The notes below the pieces were generated by a model. That model was not told the DNA's origin and made no database searches. It saw only the letters and a program-made list of their open reading frames with translations. From Tardiphaga robiniae (GTDB lineage: Bacteria > Pseudomonadota > Alphaproteobacteria > Rhizobiales > Xanthobacteraceae), in the NCBI RefSeq assembly GCF_001618955.1, contig NZ_LVYV01000009.1:1-64000 (forward strand): DNA of 64,000 bases, written 5' to 3'. The position numbers and the translations under genes are program-made. Positions within the stretch are counted from its first letter, which is position 1. The number at the start of each line of letters is the position of its first letter. Positions 45,139 to 54,160 of the stretch are shown here, one piece after another.

Positions 45139-46362
45139 ATGCAAGGCAGCGCCGAAAAGACGTGTGTTTCCAATGCTCAAGCATCACCCGCCAGAGCCGG
45201 TTGGGTGTTGAAGCCATCGGCCATGACGGCATTCAGTTTTGCCGGGGCCGCGCTGGTCGCGGCCAGCAGCAGCGCGGTGACGCCGCTGTACCGGCTCTAC
45301 CAGCAGTCGATGCATCTCTCGCCGCTGATGATCACGCTGGTATTCGCGGTCTATGCGATCAGCCTGCTGGTGGCGTTGCTGACGGTCGGCGGCCTGTCCG
45401 ATTATATCGGACGCCGTCCGGTCATTCTCGGCGGTCTGCTGCTCAATGCCATCGCGATGGTGCTGTTCTCCTATGCCAGTGATGTCGGGCAATTGATCCT
45501 CGCGCGTGCCGTGCAGGGCCTGTGCGTCGGCACGGCGACAACGGCATTGGGCGCTGCGATCCTCGATACTGACCGCAAGCGCGGACCGCTCCTCAACAGC
45601 GTGACCGCCTTTCTTGGCCTGATGGTCGGCGCGCTTGGCGCGGCGGCGCTCGTCACCTTCGCGCCCGATCCGCTGCATCTGGTCTATGAGGTTCTATTCG
45701 CGCTGACGGCCGTGATGATCGTGCTGCTGTTCGTGATGCCCGAGACCGTGTCGCGCAAATCGGGCGCGCTGGCCTCGCTGCGGCCGCATGTGCGCGTGCC
45801 CAGCCAATCGCGCGCCGCGCTGCTGCGCGTTGCACCGGCCACCGTCGCCACATGGGCGTTGGGCGGCTTCTCTCTGTCCTTGATGCCCACGGTGGTCGCA
45901 ACAACGATGGGCGTCTCCGCGCCTTGGGTCGGCGGCGTCGTGGTCGCGACCCTGATGCTCGCTGCAGCACTGACCGTGGCCGCCCTTCGGCAGCTTCCGG
46001 CGCAGCGGTTGCTGGTGATTGGCACGGCCGCACTGTCGCTGGGCGTCCTCGTCTCGCTGCTCGGCATCTGGCAGCACAGCGTTGCGATGCTGTTTGCCGG
46101 TTCGGTGATCGCAGGTTTCGGCTTCGGCGCGTCCTTCGCCGGCTCGCTGAGCACGCTGCTGCCGACCGCCGAGGCGCATCAGCGCGCCGGTTTGCTGGCG
46201 GCGTTCTATGTGTTGTCCTATCTGGCCTTCAGCCTGCCAGCACTCGCTGCAGGTGTGGCTGTGCCGTATGCCGGACTGGCCGTCGTGGCCTATGTCTATG
46301 GCGCCGTGGTCATCCTGCTCGCGATCATGTCGATGATTGCGTCGCTGCGCGGTGAACGCTGA
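45139..46362 (+). CDS. MFS efflux transporter
   Basis: 407-residue major facilitator of the drug:H+ antiporter type, about twelve membrane segments. GLSDYIGRRPVILGG is the helix 2-3 motif; GLCVGTATTALGAAILD suggests the antiporter motif region. ATG 45139 gives a 30-residue N-terminus before the first segment. Controlled by the divergent TetR gene. Substrate unknown. Confidence 0.86.
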   Translation: MQGSAEKTCVSNAQASPARAGWVLKPSAMTAFSFAGAALVAASSSAVTPLYRLYQQSMHLSPLMITLVFAVYAISLLVALLTVGGLSDYIGRRPVILGGLLLNAIAMVLFSYASDVGQLILARAVQGLCVGTATTALGAAILDTDRKRGPLLNSVTAFLGLMVGALGAAALVTFAPDPLHLVYEVLFALTAVMIVLLFVMPETVSRKSGALASLRPHVRVPSQSRAALLRVAPATVATWALGGFSLSLMPTVVATTMGVSAPWVGGVVVATLMLAAALTVAALRQLPAQRLLVIGTAALSLGVLVSLLGIWQHSVAMLFAGSVIAGFGFGASFAGSLSTLLPTAEAHQRAGLLAAFYVLSYLAFSLPALAAGVAVPYAGLAVVAYVYGAVVILLAIMSMIASLRGER

Positions 46363-46365
46363 CGG

Positions 46366-47343
46366 TCAGACAGCGTCCGGCTGATACAACGTATCCACCG
46401 TCACCGTGCCGACGACGCGCGAGACGCAGGGACAAATCTTCGTGTTGCCGCTCTTTTGGTGATCGCTGAAGAACACGTCGCGATGATCGATTTCGCCGTC
46501 GATGGCGAGGACATCGATGGCGCAGACCCCGCATTCGCCGCGTTGACAGTCGGACATCACTTCGTGTCCGGCATCGTTCAGCGCATCGAGCATCGAGCGG
46601 TTCTGCGGCACCACGATCTCGGTACCGGAGCCTTTCAGTCGCACGCGGAATTCCGCTGTTGGCAACAGGCCGCTTGACCCAAAGGTCTCGTAGCGCAGGT
46701 CGGCCGGCGCACGGCCTGCGCTGTTCCAGGCGTGTCGCGCGGCTTCCAGCATCCGCATCGGCCCGCACATGATCGCGATGGCGTCGGTGGGGAGGGCGGA
46801 AAATGTGGCATCGAGGTCCAGTCGCGCAGCTTCATCGCTGGCGTGAACGTCCAGTCGTTCGCCCAGCAGCTCACCCATCTCGTCGAGATATGCGGCGTCC
46901 TGGCGGGACCGGACTGCATAATGCAGACGCACGTCGACAGATCGCTTGCGCAGCGCATGCGCAATGCCGGTGATTGGCGTGATGCCGATGCCGCCGGCGA
47001 TCAGGCAATAGGTCTTGCGGGCCCAGTCGATATCGAACAGCGACGATGGGCTGGAGATTTCCAGCCGGCCACCGGGTTGCAATGCCCACATCGCCTGCGA
47101 GCCGCCGCGGCTATCTGGGGCCAGCCGTACAGCGATGCGTAGCGTGTCGATCGCGCGTTCACCGACCAGCGAATAGGATCGCGTTTGCGGTTGCCCGTCG
47201 ATCAGGAGGTTGACGTTGATATGGCTGCCCGGCGGATAGGACATCGGCGGCGCATCCGGTCGCAACGTGATCTCGCGGATACCCGATGTCACATCGCGAA
47301 TGGCATCGACGCTGCACCACATCCAGTGTTCTGCGAAACGCAT
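46366..47343 (-). CDS. vanB: Vanillate O-demethylase reductase subunit (PDR/VanB family)
   Basis: 325-residue phthalate-dioxygenase-reductase type protein: FMN/FAD domain with RSYSL at 55-59, NAD domain with GGIGITP at 117-123, C-terminal plant-type [2Fe-2S] with Cys266, Cys271, Cys274 and a distal Cys at 304 or 306. It passes electrons from NADH to the Rieske oxygenase VanA. It is the last gene of vanA, GntR regulator, vanB. Confidence 0.85.
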   Translation of the reverse strand: MRFAEHWMWCSVDAIRDVTSGIREITLRPDAPPMSYPPGSHINVNLLIDGQPQTRSYSLVGERAIDTLRIAVRLAPDSRGGSQAMWALQPGGRLEISSPSSLFDIDWARKTYCLIAGGIGITPITGIAHALRKRSVDVRLHYAVRSRQDAAYLDEMGELLGERLDVHASDEAARLDLDATFSALPTDAIAIMCGPMRMLEAARHAWNSAGRAPADLRYETFGSSGLLPTAEFRVRLKGSGTEIVVPQNRSMLDALNDAGHEVMSDCQRGECGVCAIDVLAIDGEIDHRDVFFSDHQKSGNTKICPCVSRVVGTVTVDTLYQPDAV

Positions 47344-47358
47344 AAGGGTTCTCCCGGA

Positions 47359-48114
47359 TCAGTCGGTGGGCGCAGACGTCAGCAGTGCCAGCGCCGGCAG
47401 TAAGTCGAGATGCGTGCGGTTGCGCAAAGCGAGCCGCAGATTGCGTACGGCGAGCCGCGCATGTTCGCGCATCACGGCTTCGGCGCGCGCGCCTTCGCGA
47501 TTCTCGATGGCGTCGACGACGATGCGGTGATGTTCTTGGCCGATCAGCAGGATGTTGTGCGCTTCCGGCAGCGCTGACTGCGCCATCACGAAGGCGCTGG
47601 GCGAGGCAAAGGGCATCGCCGAAACACGATCTATCTGCCGGATCACCGGCGCGCTGCCGGAGAGATCGGTCAGCAGCGCATGGAAACGGGCGTTCATGGT
47701 GACATAGGCGGAGAAGGCTTCCACCGAGATCGGATCCTGCCGCACCAGTTGATCCAGATCCGACAGACATTCTTTCAGTGGTTCGAGGTTGCGGGCGCTG
47801 GCGCCGCGCTCCGCAGCGAAGCGGGCGGCGAGGCCTTCCAGCGTGCCGCGCAGTTCGATCGAGTCGAGAATGTCGCGCTCGGAAAACGCCTTCACCATGA
47901 AGCCGCCGGACGGGATCGCCTGCAACAGGCCCTCGTCCTCCAGGCGCACCAGCGCGAGGCGCACCGGCGTGCGCGACACACTGGTAATCTCCACGGCCTG
48001 CAGCTCGCTGATGCGTTCGCCCGGGCGCAGCGTGCCGGACAGGATCATGTCGCGCAGTGCCAACTGCGCACGCACGGTCTGCGAGACGGAGCGTTCGGTA
48101 TCGCGTTCGCTCAT
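47359..48114 (-). CDS. GntR-family (FCD) regulator of the van operon
   Basis: 251-residue regulator with an N-terminal GntR wHTH (GERISELQAVEITSVSRTPVR region) and a C-terminal FCD ligand domain of about 150 residues. It lies between vanA and vanB with gaps of 4 and 15 bp, so it is co-transcribed with them and probably autoregulated. TGTATAC palindromes upstream of vanA fit the known operator type of FCD regulators. A VanR role is inferred from position. Confidence 0.86.
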   Translation of the reverse strand: MSERDTERSVSQTVRAQLALRDMILSGTLRPGERISELQAVEITSVSRTPVRLALVRLEDEGLLQAIPSGGFMVKAFSERDILDSIELRGTLEGLAARFAAERGASARNLEPLKECLSDLDQLVRQDPISVEAFSAYVTMNARFHALLTDLSGSAPVIRQIDRVSAMPFASPSAFVMAQSALPEAHNILLIGQEHHRIVVDAIENREGARAEAVMREHARLAVRNLRLALRNRTHLDLLPALALLTSAPTD

Positions 48115-48118
48115 GATT

Positions 48119-49168
48119 TTACTCTGCCGCCTGGAGTTTGGGTGGCGTGCTTTCCTTCGCCACCATGCGGTCGATCACCCGTCGGCACCACATCGCGCCG
48201 GCATCGATGTTGAGATTGTAGAAGACGCGGTCGGGATTCTCGTTCATCGCCTTCTGCTGTGCTTCGAGAATGATCTCGTCCTCGCGGAAAATACCCGCGA
48301 CGCCTTCGCGGATTTCCGTGGTGATCTTCTGCTCGGTGATGCGGTGGTTGCGCACAAAGGCCCAGAAATAGTGGCAGGTGGTCTCGGTTTCCGGCGTCAT
48401 GGTGTTGAGCACGAAGCCGTTGACGCCCTGCGAGCGATCGCCTTCCGGCGCGCCGGTTCCTGCCGGTGCGACGCCGACGTCGATATTCACCGTGCTCGGC
48501 GCCTGGAAGTGGATGATCTGCCAGCGATCGACGGGGCCGGGCTTGCGCAACTGCGCGGCCCAGAATGGCGGCGCTTCGATGCCCTTCATCCAGCGCGTCA
48601 CGGTGACGGTCTTGTCGCCATGGGTGACATCGAAAGGAGATTCAGCGACGTCGTCCTGACCGATGCTGGAGCCGTGCACGAAGGTCTCGTGGGTGAGATC
48701 CATCAGATTGTCGACCACGAGGCGGTAGTCGCACTTCGCGTGAATCGTCTTGCCGTCGCCGGCCCATTCCGGATCGTCATTCCAGTGCATGTCCGGCACT
48801 AGTGCCGGATCTGCCAGCGCCGGGTCGCCCATCCACAGCCAGATGAAGCGATGCCGCTCGACCACGGGATAGGAGCGCACGCAGGCGGAGGGATTGATGG
48901 TCTCCTGCGAGGGCATAAAGGTGCAGCGGCCCTGCGCATTGTATTTCAGACCGTGATAGCCGCAGACAACCGTATCGCCCTCGAGACGTCCCTTGGAGAG
49001 CGGCACCAGTCGGTGCCAGCAGGCATCCTCCAGCGCGCTAACGCCGCCATCGGAGCGTCGGTAGATCACCACATGCTTGCCGCAGATCGTGCGTGGGAAA
49101 AGCTGGTGCTTGATGTCGGCATCCCAGGCGGCGGCGTACCAGGCGTTCAACGGGAATGAAGCGGGCAT
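48119..49168 (-). CDS. vanA: Vanillate O-demethylase oxygenase subunit (Rieske type)
   Basis: 349-residue Rieske non-haem iron oxygenase. Rieske ligands Cys50-x-His52 and Cys69-x2-His72; catalytic iron region NLMDLTHETFVH with His160 and His165. Sequence pattern (NTWY-like N-terminus, CDYRLVVDNLMDLTHETFVH, SSIGQ, PPFW) is that of VanA. It would demethylate vanillate to protocatechuate. First gene of the van operon, 30 bp downstream of a perfect CTGTATACAG palindrome. A related methoxybenzoate or isovanillate as substrate cannot be excluded. Confidence 0.86.
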   Translation of the reverse strand: MPASFPLNAWYAAAWDADIKHQLFPRTICGKHVVIYRRSDGGVSALEDACWHRLVPLSKGRLEGDTVVCGYHGLKYNAQGRCTFMPSQETINPSACVRSYPVVERHRFIWLWMGDPALADPALVPDMHWNDDPEWAGDGKTIHAKCDYRLVVDNLMDLTHETFVHGSSIGQDDVAESPFDVTHGDKTVTVTRWMKGIEAPPFWAAQLRKPGPVDRWQIIHFQAPSTVNIDVGVAPAGTGAPEGDRSQGVNGFVLNTMTPETETTCHYFWAFVRNHRITEQKITTEIREGVAGIFREDEIILEAQQKAMNENPDRVFYNLNIDAGAMWCRRVIDRMVAKESTPPKLQAAE

Positions 49169-49202
49169 CGTATTCCTCCGTGGCGCGGTTCTTGGATCCT
49201 GC

Positions 49203-49212
49203 CTGTATACAG
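49203..49212 (-). promoter_or_regulatory. TGTATAC operator 1 (perfect palindrome before vanA)
   Basis: CTGTATACAG, 34 bp upstream of the vanA start. Perfect 10-bp dyad, of the form bound by FCD-type GntR regulators. Confidence 0.65.
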
Positions 49213-49265
49213 ATTTGGCGTTTGAAGGGACGATATCTCAATAAAGTGGGGATGAAAACCGATTT

Positions 49266-49275
49266 ATGTATACTT
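49266..49275 (-). promoter_or_regulatory. TGTATAC operator 2
   Basis: ATGTATACTT, 54 bp further upstream than operator 1, in an AT-rich stretch that probably holds the promoter. Three identical TGTATAC cores lie within 150 bp. Confidence 0.5.
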
Positions 49276-49306
49276 AATTTGGCAAATACTTGCAAAATAG
49301 GTATTA

Positions 49307-49332
49307 AAAAACCGCCCCTAAGGGCGGTTTTT
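49307..49332. terminator. Bidirectional intrinsic terminator between moxR and van operon
   Basis: Stem AAAAACCGCCC (49307-49317), loop CTAA, stem GGGCGGTTTTT (49322-49332). It lies 29 bp downstream of the moxR stop and insulates the van promoter from it. Confidence 0.85.
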
Positions 49333-49340
49333 CGTGAAGG

Positions 49341-49350
49341 CTGTATACCT
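49341..49350. promoter_or_regulatory. TGTATAC site 3
   Basis: CTGTATACCT lies between the terminator and the end of moxR. It may be a distal binding site of the van regulator or chance. Confidence 0.35.
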
Positions 49351-49360
49351 CGATGGTGGA

Positions 49361-50203
49361 TCAGACTTCCCGTCTGTTCAAAAACGCCAGCCGCTCGAAC
49401 AGGTGCACGTCCTGCTCGTTCTTCAACAGCGCACCATGCAGCGGCGGGATTAGCTTGCGCGGGTCGCGCTCCCGCAGCATCTCCGGTGACATGTCCTCAT
49501 TCACCAGCAGCTTCAGCCAGTCGAGCAGTTCCGACGTCGACGGCTTCTTCTTGAGGCCAGGCACGTCGCGTACCTCGAAGAAAATACGCATCGCTTCGGC
49601 GACGAGGCGATGCTTGATGCCGGGGAAGTGGACCTCGACGATCTGGTTCATGGTGTCGATGTCGGGGAACTTGATGTAGTGGAAGAAACAACGGCGCAGG
49701 AAGGCGTCGGGTAATTCCTTCTCGTTGTTCGATGTGATCATCACGATCGGGCGCTTTGCCGCCTTGATGGTCTCGCCGGTCTCGTAGACATGGAACTCCA
49801 TGCGGTCGAGCTCGAGCAGAAGGTCGTTCGGGAATTCGATGTCAGCCTTGTCGATTTCGTCGATCAGCAGCACCGGTCGCTCTGCATGGGTGAAAGCTTC
49901 CCACAGTTTGCCGCGCTTGATGTAGTTGCCGATATCTGAAACGCGGGGATCGCCGAGCTGGCTGTCGCGCAGGCGCGAGACGGCATCGTATTCGTAGAGG
50001 CCCTGCTGTGCCTTTGTGGTCGACTTGATGTGCCAGGTCAGCAGCGGTGCGCCCAGCGCCTTGGCGACTTCTTCGGCCAGTACGGTCTTGCCGGTGCCCG
50101 GCTCGCCCTTCACCAGCAGCGGGCGTTCGAGCACGATGGCGGCATTGACCGCGACCTTGAGATCATCGGTCGCGACATAGTTTTCGGTGCCGGTAAACTT
50201 CAT
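49361..50203 (-). CDS. MoxR-family AAA+ ATPase
   Basis: 280-residue MoxR-type ATPase. Walker A GEPGTGKT, Walker B LLIDEIDKAD, sensor ITSNNEKELPDAFLRRC. MoxR proteins remodel partners together with VWA proteins; the matching VWA gene is found at 52979 but on the other strand, with two genes between. Followed by the intrinsic terminator at 49307-49332. Confidence 0.92.
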   Translation of the reverse strand: MKFTGTENYVATDDLKVAVNAAIVLERPLLVKGEPGTGKTVLAEEVAKALGAPLLTWHIKSTTKAQQGLYEYDAVSRLRDSQLGDPRVSDIGNYIKRGKLWEAFTHAERPVLLIDEIDKADIEFPNDLLLELDRMEFHVYETGETIKAAKRPIVMITSNNEKELPDAFLRRCFFHYIKFPDIDTMNQIVEVHFPGIKHRLVAEAMRIFFEVRDVPGLKKKPSTSELLDWLKLLVNEDMSPEMLRERDPRKLIPPLHGALLKNEQDVHLFERLAFLNRREV

Positions 50204-50297
50204 GGAGACTTTGCCTTGTTCTTCTTGTCGCGCGGACGCGCGCAGCCGAAAATGATGGGAATCGCGGTAGGCGATCGCAGAGTGAGGGGATGCGACG

Positions 50298-50540
50298 TTA
50301 GCGCCGGATCAGCGACAGGATGACGAGCACGATCACCGCGCCGATGGTGGCGTTGATGATGTCGCGGATCGCCCCGACGCCAAGGCTCACACCCAGGCGC
50401 GGCAGCAGCCAGCCAGCGACCAGTGCGCCGATGATGCCGATCACGATATTGCCGAGCAGGCCGAAGCCGGCGCCACGAACGATCAACCCGGCCAACCAGC
50501 CGGCAATGGCACCGATCAGCAATGCTGCGAGAATTCCCAT
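50298..50540 (-). CDS. GlsB/YeaQ/YmgE family membrane protein
   Basis: 80-residue, Gly-rich, three hydrophobic segments, beginning MGILAALLIGAIAGWLAGL. Recognisable transglycosylase-associated/GlsB family of small inner-membrane stress proteins. Monocistronic between moxR and the cyclase. Confidence 0.9.
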   Translation of the reverse strand: MGILAALLIGAIAGWLAGLIVRGAGFGLLGNIVIGIIGALVAGWLLPRLGVSLGVGAIRDIINATIGAVIVLVILSLIRR

Positions 50541-50757
50541 GGATCAATCCTTCGCGGGCGACATCAAGTGACGCGCCATTCCTGTTGTGATCATCAGCCG
50601 TCGGCCAATTTGGCCAGCCGGCACGTTTCCGGGCGAAGTTTAATTGAATTATTGGTCAGGTCCAGCCACCATTCCGGGCACTTCGCGGGACCTTTTGCGA
50701 TGACGAAGAACATATCATGGCGGGGAAAAGCCGGGCGGTCTGGCGGCAATTGGCGGA

Positions 50758-52674
50758 TCAGCCGTTGTGCGAAAAGCCCGCGCTGAAATATTCGCGTTTC
50801 AGCGCCGAATTGGCGACAACGCAATCTCGACCACGTCGTTTGGCCTCGTAAAGCGCCAGATCGGCCTCGCCGACCAGGGCGGCTTCGTTCGAGGTCAGGC
50901 TGTTCCGGCTGGCAACGCCGACGCTGATCGACAGGTGGCCACGGGTTGATGCCATATTTGGAATCTCCAATGCCCTGACCCGAAGGCGCAGGGCTTCCGC
51001 GATAGTGATCGCATCGGCCTCGGATACGTCCGGCAAAATGATGGCGAACTCCTCGCCACCATAGCGTGCGGACAATGCCGGCGTATTGATCGTGGCGTCG
51101 GCGATGACGGCCGCGACGCGTTTCAGGCATTCGTCGCCGGCCTGGTGGCCGTTGCTGTCATTATAGCCCTTGAAGTTGTCGACATCGATCAGCAGCACCG
51201 ACATCTGCTCATGCTGCTCATAAACGCGGCGCATAAAGCCGTCGAGCGTGCGCCGGTTTGCCAGTCCCGTCAGCCCGTCGGTGGTCGCGAGTTCGGCGAG
51301 TTTGGAATTCAGCGCGGTCAACTCGTCCTGCATCCTCTTGCGCAAGGTGACGTCGCGCAGCACGCCGACAATCTCGACCTTTTCGCGATCCGTCGCGCGC
51401 ATGGCCAGCTTGAAGTTTACTTCTACCCACGCCAGTGACTTGTCGTGGCGATAGGTCCTGAAGATCACCGTGCGGTTTGCGGTGAGATCTGTAAGCTGCG
51501 CGCTGGCAGCCTTCACGGTTTCGACATCGTCCGGATGCACCAGTTCAAAGCAGGACCGCCCGAGCAGCTCGTTCGGACTGTGTCCCAGGACGAGTTCGAC
51601 CGAGTGCGAGACGAAGACGATGTTCCCGAAGCGATCGAGCAGAATGATGACATCAGCGATGTTGTCGGCAAGCAAGCGATAGTGGGACTCGCGCTCGCGG
51701 AGCGCGTGTTCCATGTTGAGCCGGAAGCGAAACTGGGTCGATAGCAGGGCGGCGAGGAGGATCACGGTGCAGAGCAGGACTGAAGCAACGATAACGTCGG
51801 AGAGCAGATTGCTCTTCCATATCGCCAGCACCTGATCTTCCGGAATCGCGACCGTGACGATCAGCGGATACTGCGTGGTTTGCTCGTAGCTGAAATATTT
51901 GGTGATGCCGTCGAACGGCGAATCGATCTTGTAGAAGCCTGCCAGACTCTGTTTCAGACGGGTCTGAATGAGCTGAGTTCCGGAGAGGTCCTTCCCAACT
52001 TCCATCGATGGCCAGTGAATCAGCAGTATGCCGTCGCTTCGGATCAGGCTGATGCCGCCGCTCTCGCCGATCTGGAATGTTTTGTAGAAATCGCTGAAGT
52101 ACTGGTTGTCGATTGCGCCCGTCAGCACACCTTTGAAGGTGCCGTCGGGCCCGTCGATCCGCTTCGACAGGATGATTGACGTGCGGCCGGTTAGCCGCGA
52201 CGTGATGGGAGCGTTGATTCTGATATTGGAGTCGATGTGATCGCGATGATAGGTGAAATAGTCGCGGTCGGAATTATTGTGCGTTGGCGTTTCCGGCAAC
52301 GAGGAATAACGCCAGTTCCCCAGCGTATCGAATACACCGATTTCGCGGAGCTGTGGCAGTGCATTCGCCGTATTGGCCAGAAACGTGTTGAAGCGATCCG
52401 GCTGCGGGTTTTGGTACTTCAGCAGATCAGCCATCCCGCTCATGGCGATATCGATGGCCTGTATCGAGCGCGAAGCATGTTCGACCAGCGAATGTGCGAG
52501 GTTTCGACTATCGGTCTCGCTTTGCGCCAGCACGGCTTGGCGGGCATCGAGCGCCTTCCAGACGACAAGCCCGAGCACGCACGCACTCATCGCCAGCACG
52601 AACAGCGTGACGATCACACCCGGCGCGGAGAGTCGGCTCGGCGAACTGCTGGTCGGTGTCGTGGGCACGGTCAT
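50758..52674 (-). CDS. Membrane diguanylate cyclase (dCache-PAS-GGDEF)
   Basis: 638-residue protein: membrane segment at about 20-45, periplasmic dCache-like sensor up to about 290, second membrane segment (VASVLLCTVILLAALL), PAS domain (DVIILLDRFGNIVFVSHSVE), C-terminal GGDEF domain with GGEEF at 539-543. It would make cyclic di-GMP from two GTP in response to an outside ligand. The allosteric I-site RxxD upstream of GGEEF is replaced (NTPA), so product inhibition is unlikely. Single gene, divergent from the VWA gene. Confidence 0.9.
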   Translation of the reverse strand: MTVPTTPTSSSPSRLSAPGVIVTLFVLAMSACVLGLVVWKALDARQAVLAQSETDSRNLAHSLVEHASRSIQAIDIAMSGMADLLKYQNPQPDRFNTFLANTANALPQLREIGVFDTLGNWRYSSLPETPTHNNSDRDYFTYHRDHIDSNIRINAPITSRLTGRTSIILSKRIDGPDGTFKGVLTGAIDNQYFSDFYKTFQIGESGGISLIRSDGILLIHWPSMEVGKDLSGTQLIQTRLKQSLAGFYKIDSPFDGITKYFSYEQTTQYPLIVTVAIPEDQVLAIWKSNLLSDVIVASVLLCTVILLAALLSTQFRFRLNMEHALRERESHYRLLADNIADVIILLDRFGNIVFVSHSVELVLGHSPNELLGRSCFELVHPDDVETVKAASAQLTDLTANRTVIFRTYRHDKSLAWVEVNFKLAMRATDREKVEIVGVLRDVTLRKRMQDELTALNSKLAELATTDGLTGLANRRTLDGFMRRVYEQHEQMSVLLIDVDNFKGYNDSNGHQAGDECLKRVAAVIADATINTPALSARYGGEEFAIILPDVSEADAITIAEALRLRVRALEIPNMASTRGHLSISVGVASRNSLTSNEAALVGEADLALYEAKRRGRDCVVANSALKREYFSAGFSHNG

Positions 52675-52978
52675 TCGGTTCTATGTTGACTGCAAAACAG
52701 GCCATCACCATGGCCGTCGTTGCTTTCACGATAGCTAAGAATGCCCGCTGATGGCGGGACACCGCGTTGCGTGGTTACTGACGCCGGAATTGTTGAAACA
52801 AATACCTGCAATCTGACAAACGATTGCTTGACCATGCCGCGGAGCGGAATTCGCCCCGGTTTGACTGACAAATCTCGCTTATTTCGGATGTGCGCCGCGA
52901 TGGCGAGCCACGGAGCTGTGTAGGCTTCTACCACATCCGGCCCTTGACGGACGCGGGTGGTCGGGCAATCTGTCAATC
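52675..52978. other. 304-bp divergent intergenic region
   Basis: Contains the promoters of the cyclase and VWA genes. No distinctive repeat or RNA gene was seen. Confidence 0.5.
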
Positions 52979-54160
52979 ATGTTCTTGCAATTCTTCACAT
53001 CGCTGCGCGATGCGCAGGTCCCGGTGACCCTGCGCGAATATCTCACGCTGATGGAGGCGCTCGACGCCGACCTCGCTGATCAGTCGGTGGAGAATTTCTA
53101 TTATTTGTCCCGTGCAGCGCTGGTGAAGGACGAGCGCAATCTCGACAAGTTCGATCGGGTGTTCGGCACGGTCTTCAAGGGGCTTGAGAGCCTGCTCGAC
53201 GCTATGGAAAAGGCAGAGATTCCCGCCGAGTGGCTGAAGAAACTCGCCGAGAAATATCTTACCGAGGAAGAGAAGAAGCAGATCGAGGCCATGGGCTGGG
53301 ACAAGCTCATGGAAACCCTGCGGAAGCGCCTTGAAGAGCAGAAGGAACGTCATCAGGGCGGCAACAAATGGATCGGCACCGCCGGGACCTCACCGTTTGG
53401 CGCCGAAGGCTACAATCCCGAAGGCATCCGTATCGGGCAGGAGAAAAGCCGTCACCGGCGCGCGGTGAAGGTCTGGGACAAGCGCGAGTTCAAGGATCTC
53501 GATGGCAATGTCGAACTTGGAATCCGCAATATCAAGGTGGCGCTGCGCCGTCTGCGCAAGTTTGCCCGCACCGGTGCGCCGGATGAACTCGATCTCGACA
53601 CCACGATTCGGGAGACCGCCAATCACGGCTATCTCGACGTCCACATGCGGCCGGAACGGCGCAACGCGGTCAAGGTGCTGGTGTTCTTCGATATCGGCGG
53701 ATCCATGGATTCGCATATCGAGCAGGTCGAGGAACTGTTTTCGGCGGCGAAGAGCGAATTCAAGCACATGGAGTATTTCTACTTCCACAACTGTCTCTAT
53801 GAAGGCGTGTGGAAGCAGAACAAACGCCGCTTCACGGACCGCACGCCGACCTGGGACGTGCTGCACAAATATGCCCATGACTACAAGATAGTGTTCGTCG
53901 GCGACGCCTCGATGTCGCCTTACGAAATCATGGTGCCCGGCGGTTCGGTCGAGCATGTGAACGAAGAGTCCGGCTCGGTCTGGCTGGAGCGCATCACGCA
54001 GACCTATCCGAATGCGGTGTGGCTCAATCCTGTCGCCAAGCGGCACTGGGACTACTCGGAGTCCACGACCATCATTCGGCGGCTATTCTCGGAACGGATG
54101 TATCCGCTGACGATTGAAGGTCTCGAAGGTGCAATGAAGGAACTGGTGCGGAAAGCATGA
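52979..54160 (+). CDS. VWA-domain (CoxE-like) protein
   Basis: 393-residue cytoplasmic protein with a C-terminal von Willebrand A domain. The metal site begins VFFDIGGSMDS: Asp238, Gly240, Ser242, that is D-x-G-x-S rather than the usual D-x-S-x-S. It works in other bacteria with MoxR ATPases; the partner here is probably the moxR product at 49361. Followed by a rhodanese gene overlapping by 4 bp (ATGA). Confidence 0.88.
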   Translation: MFLQFFTSLRDAQVPVTLREYLTLMEALDADLADQSVENFYYLSRAALVKDERNLDKFDRVFGTVFKGLESLLDAMEKAEIPAEWLKKLAEKYLTEEEKKQIEAMGWDKLMETLRKRLEEQKERHQGGNKWIGTAGTSPFGAEGYNPEGIRIGQEKSRHRRAVKVWDKREFKDLDGNVELGIRNIKVALRRLRKFARTGAPDELDLDTTIRETANHGYLDVHMRPERRNAVKVLVFFDIGGSMDSHIEQVEELFSAAKSEFKHMEYFYFHNCLYEGVWKQNKRRFTDRTPTWDVLHKYAHDYKIVFVGDASMSPYEIMVPGGSVEHVNEESGSVWLERITQTYPNAVWLNPVAKRHWDYSESTTIIRRLFSERMYPLTIEGLEGAMKELVRKA

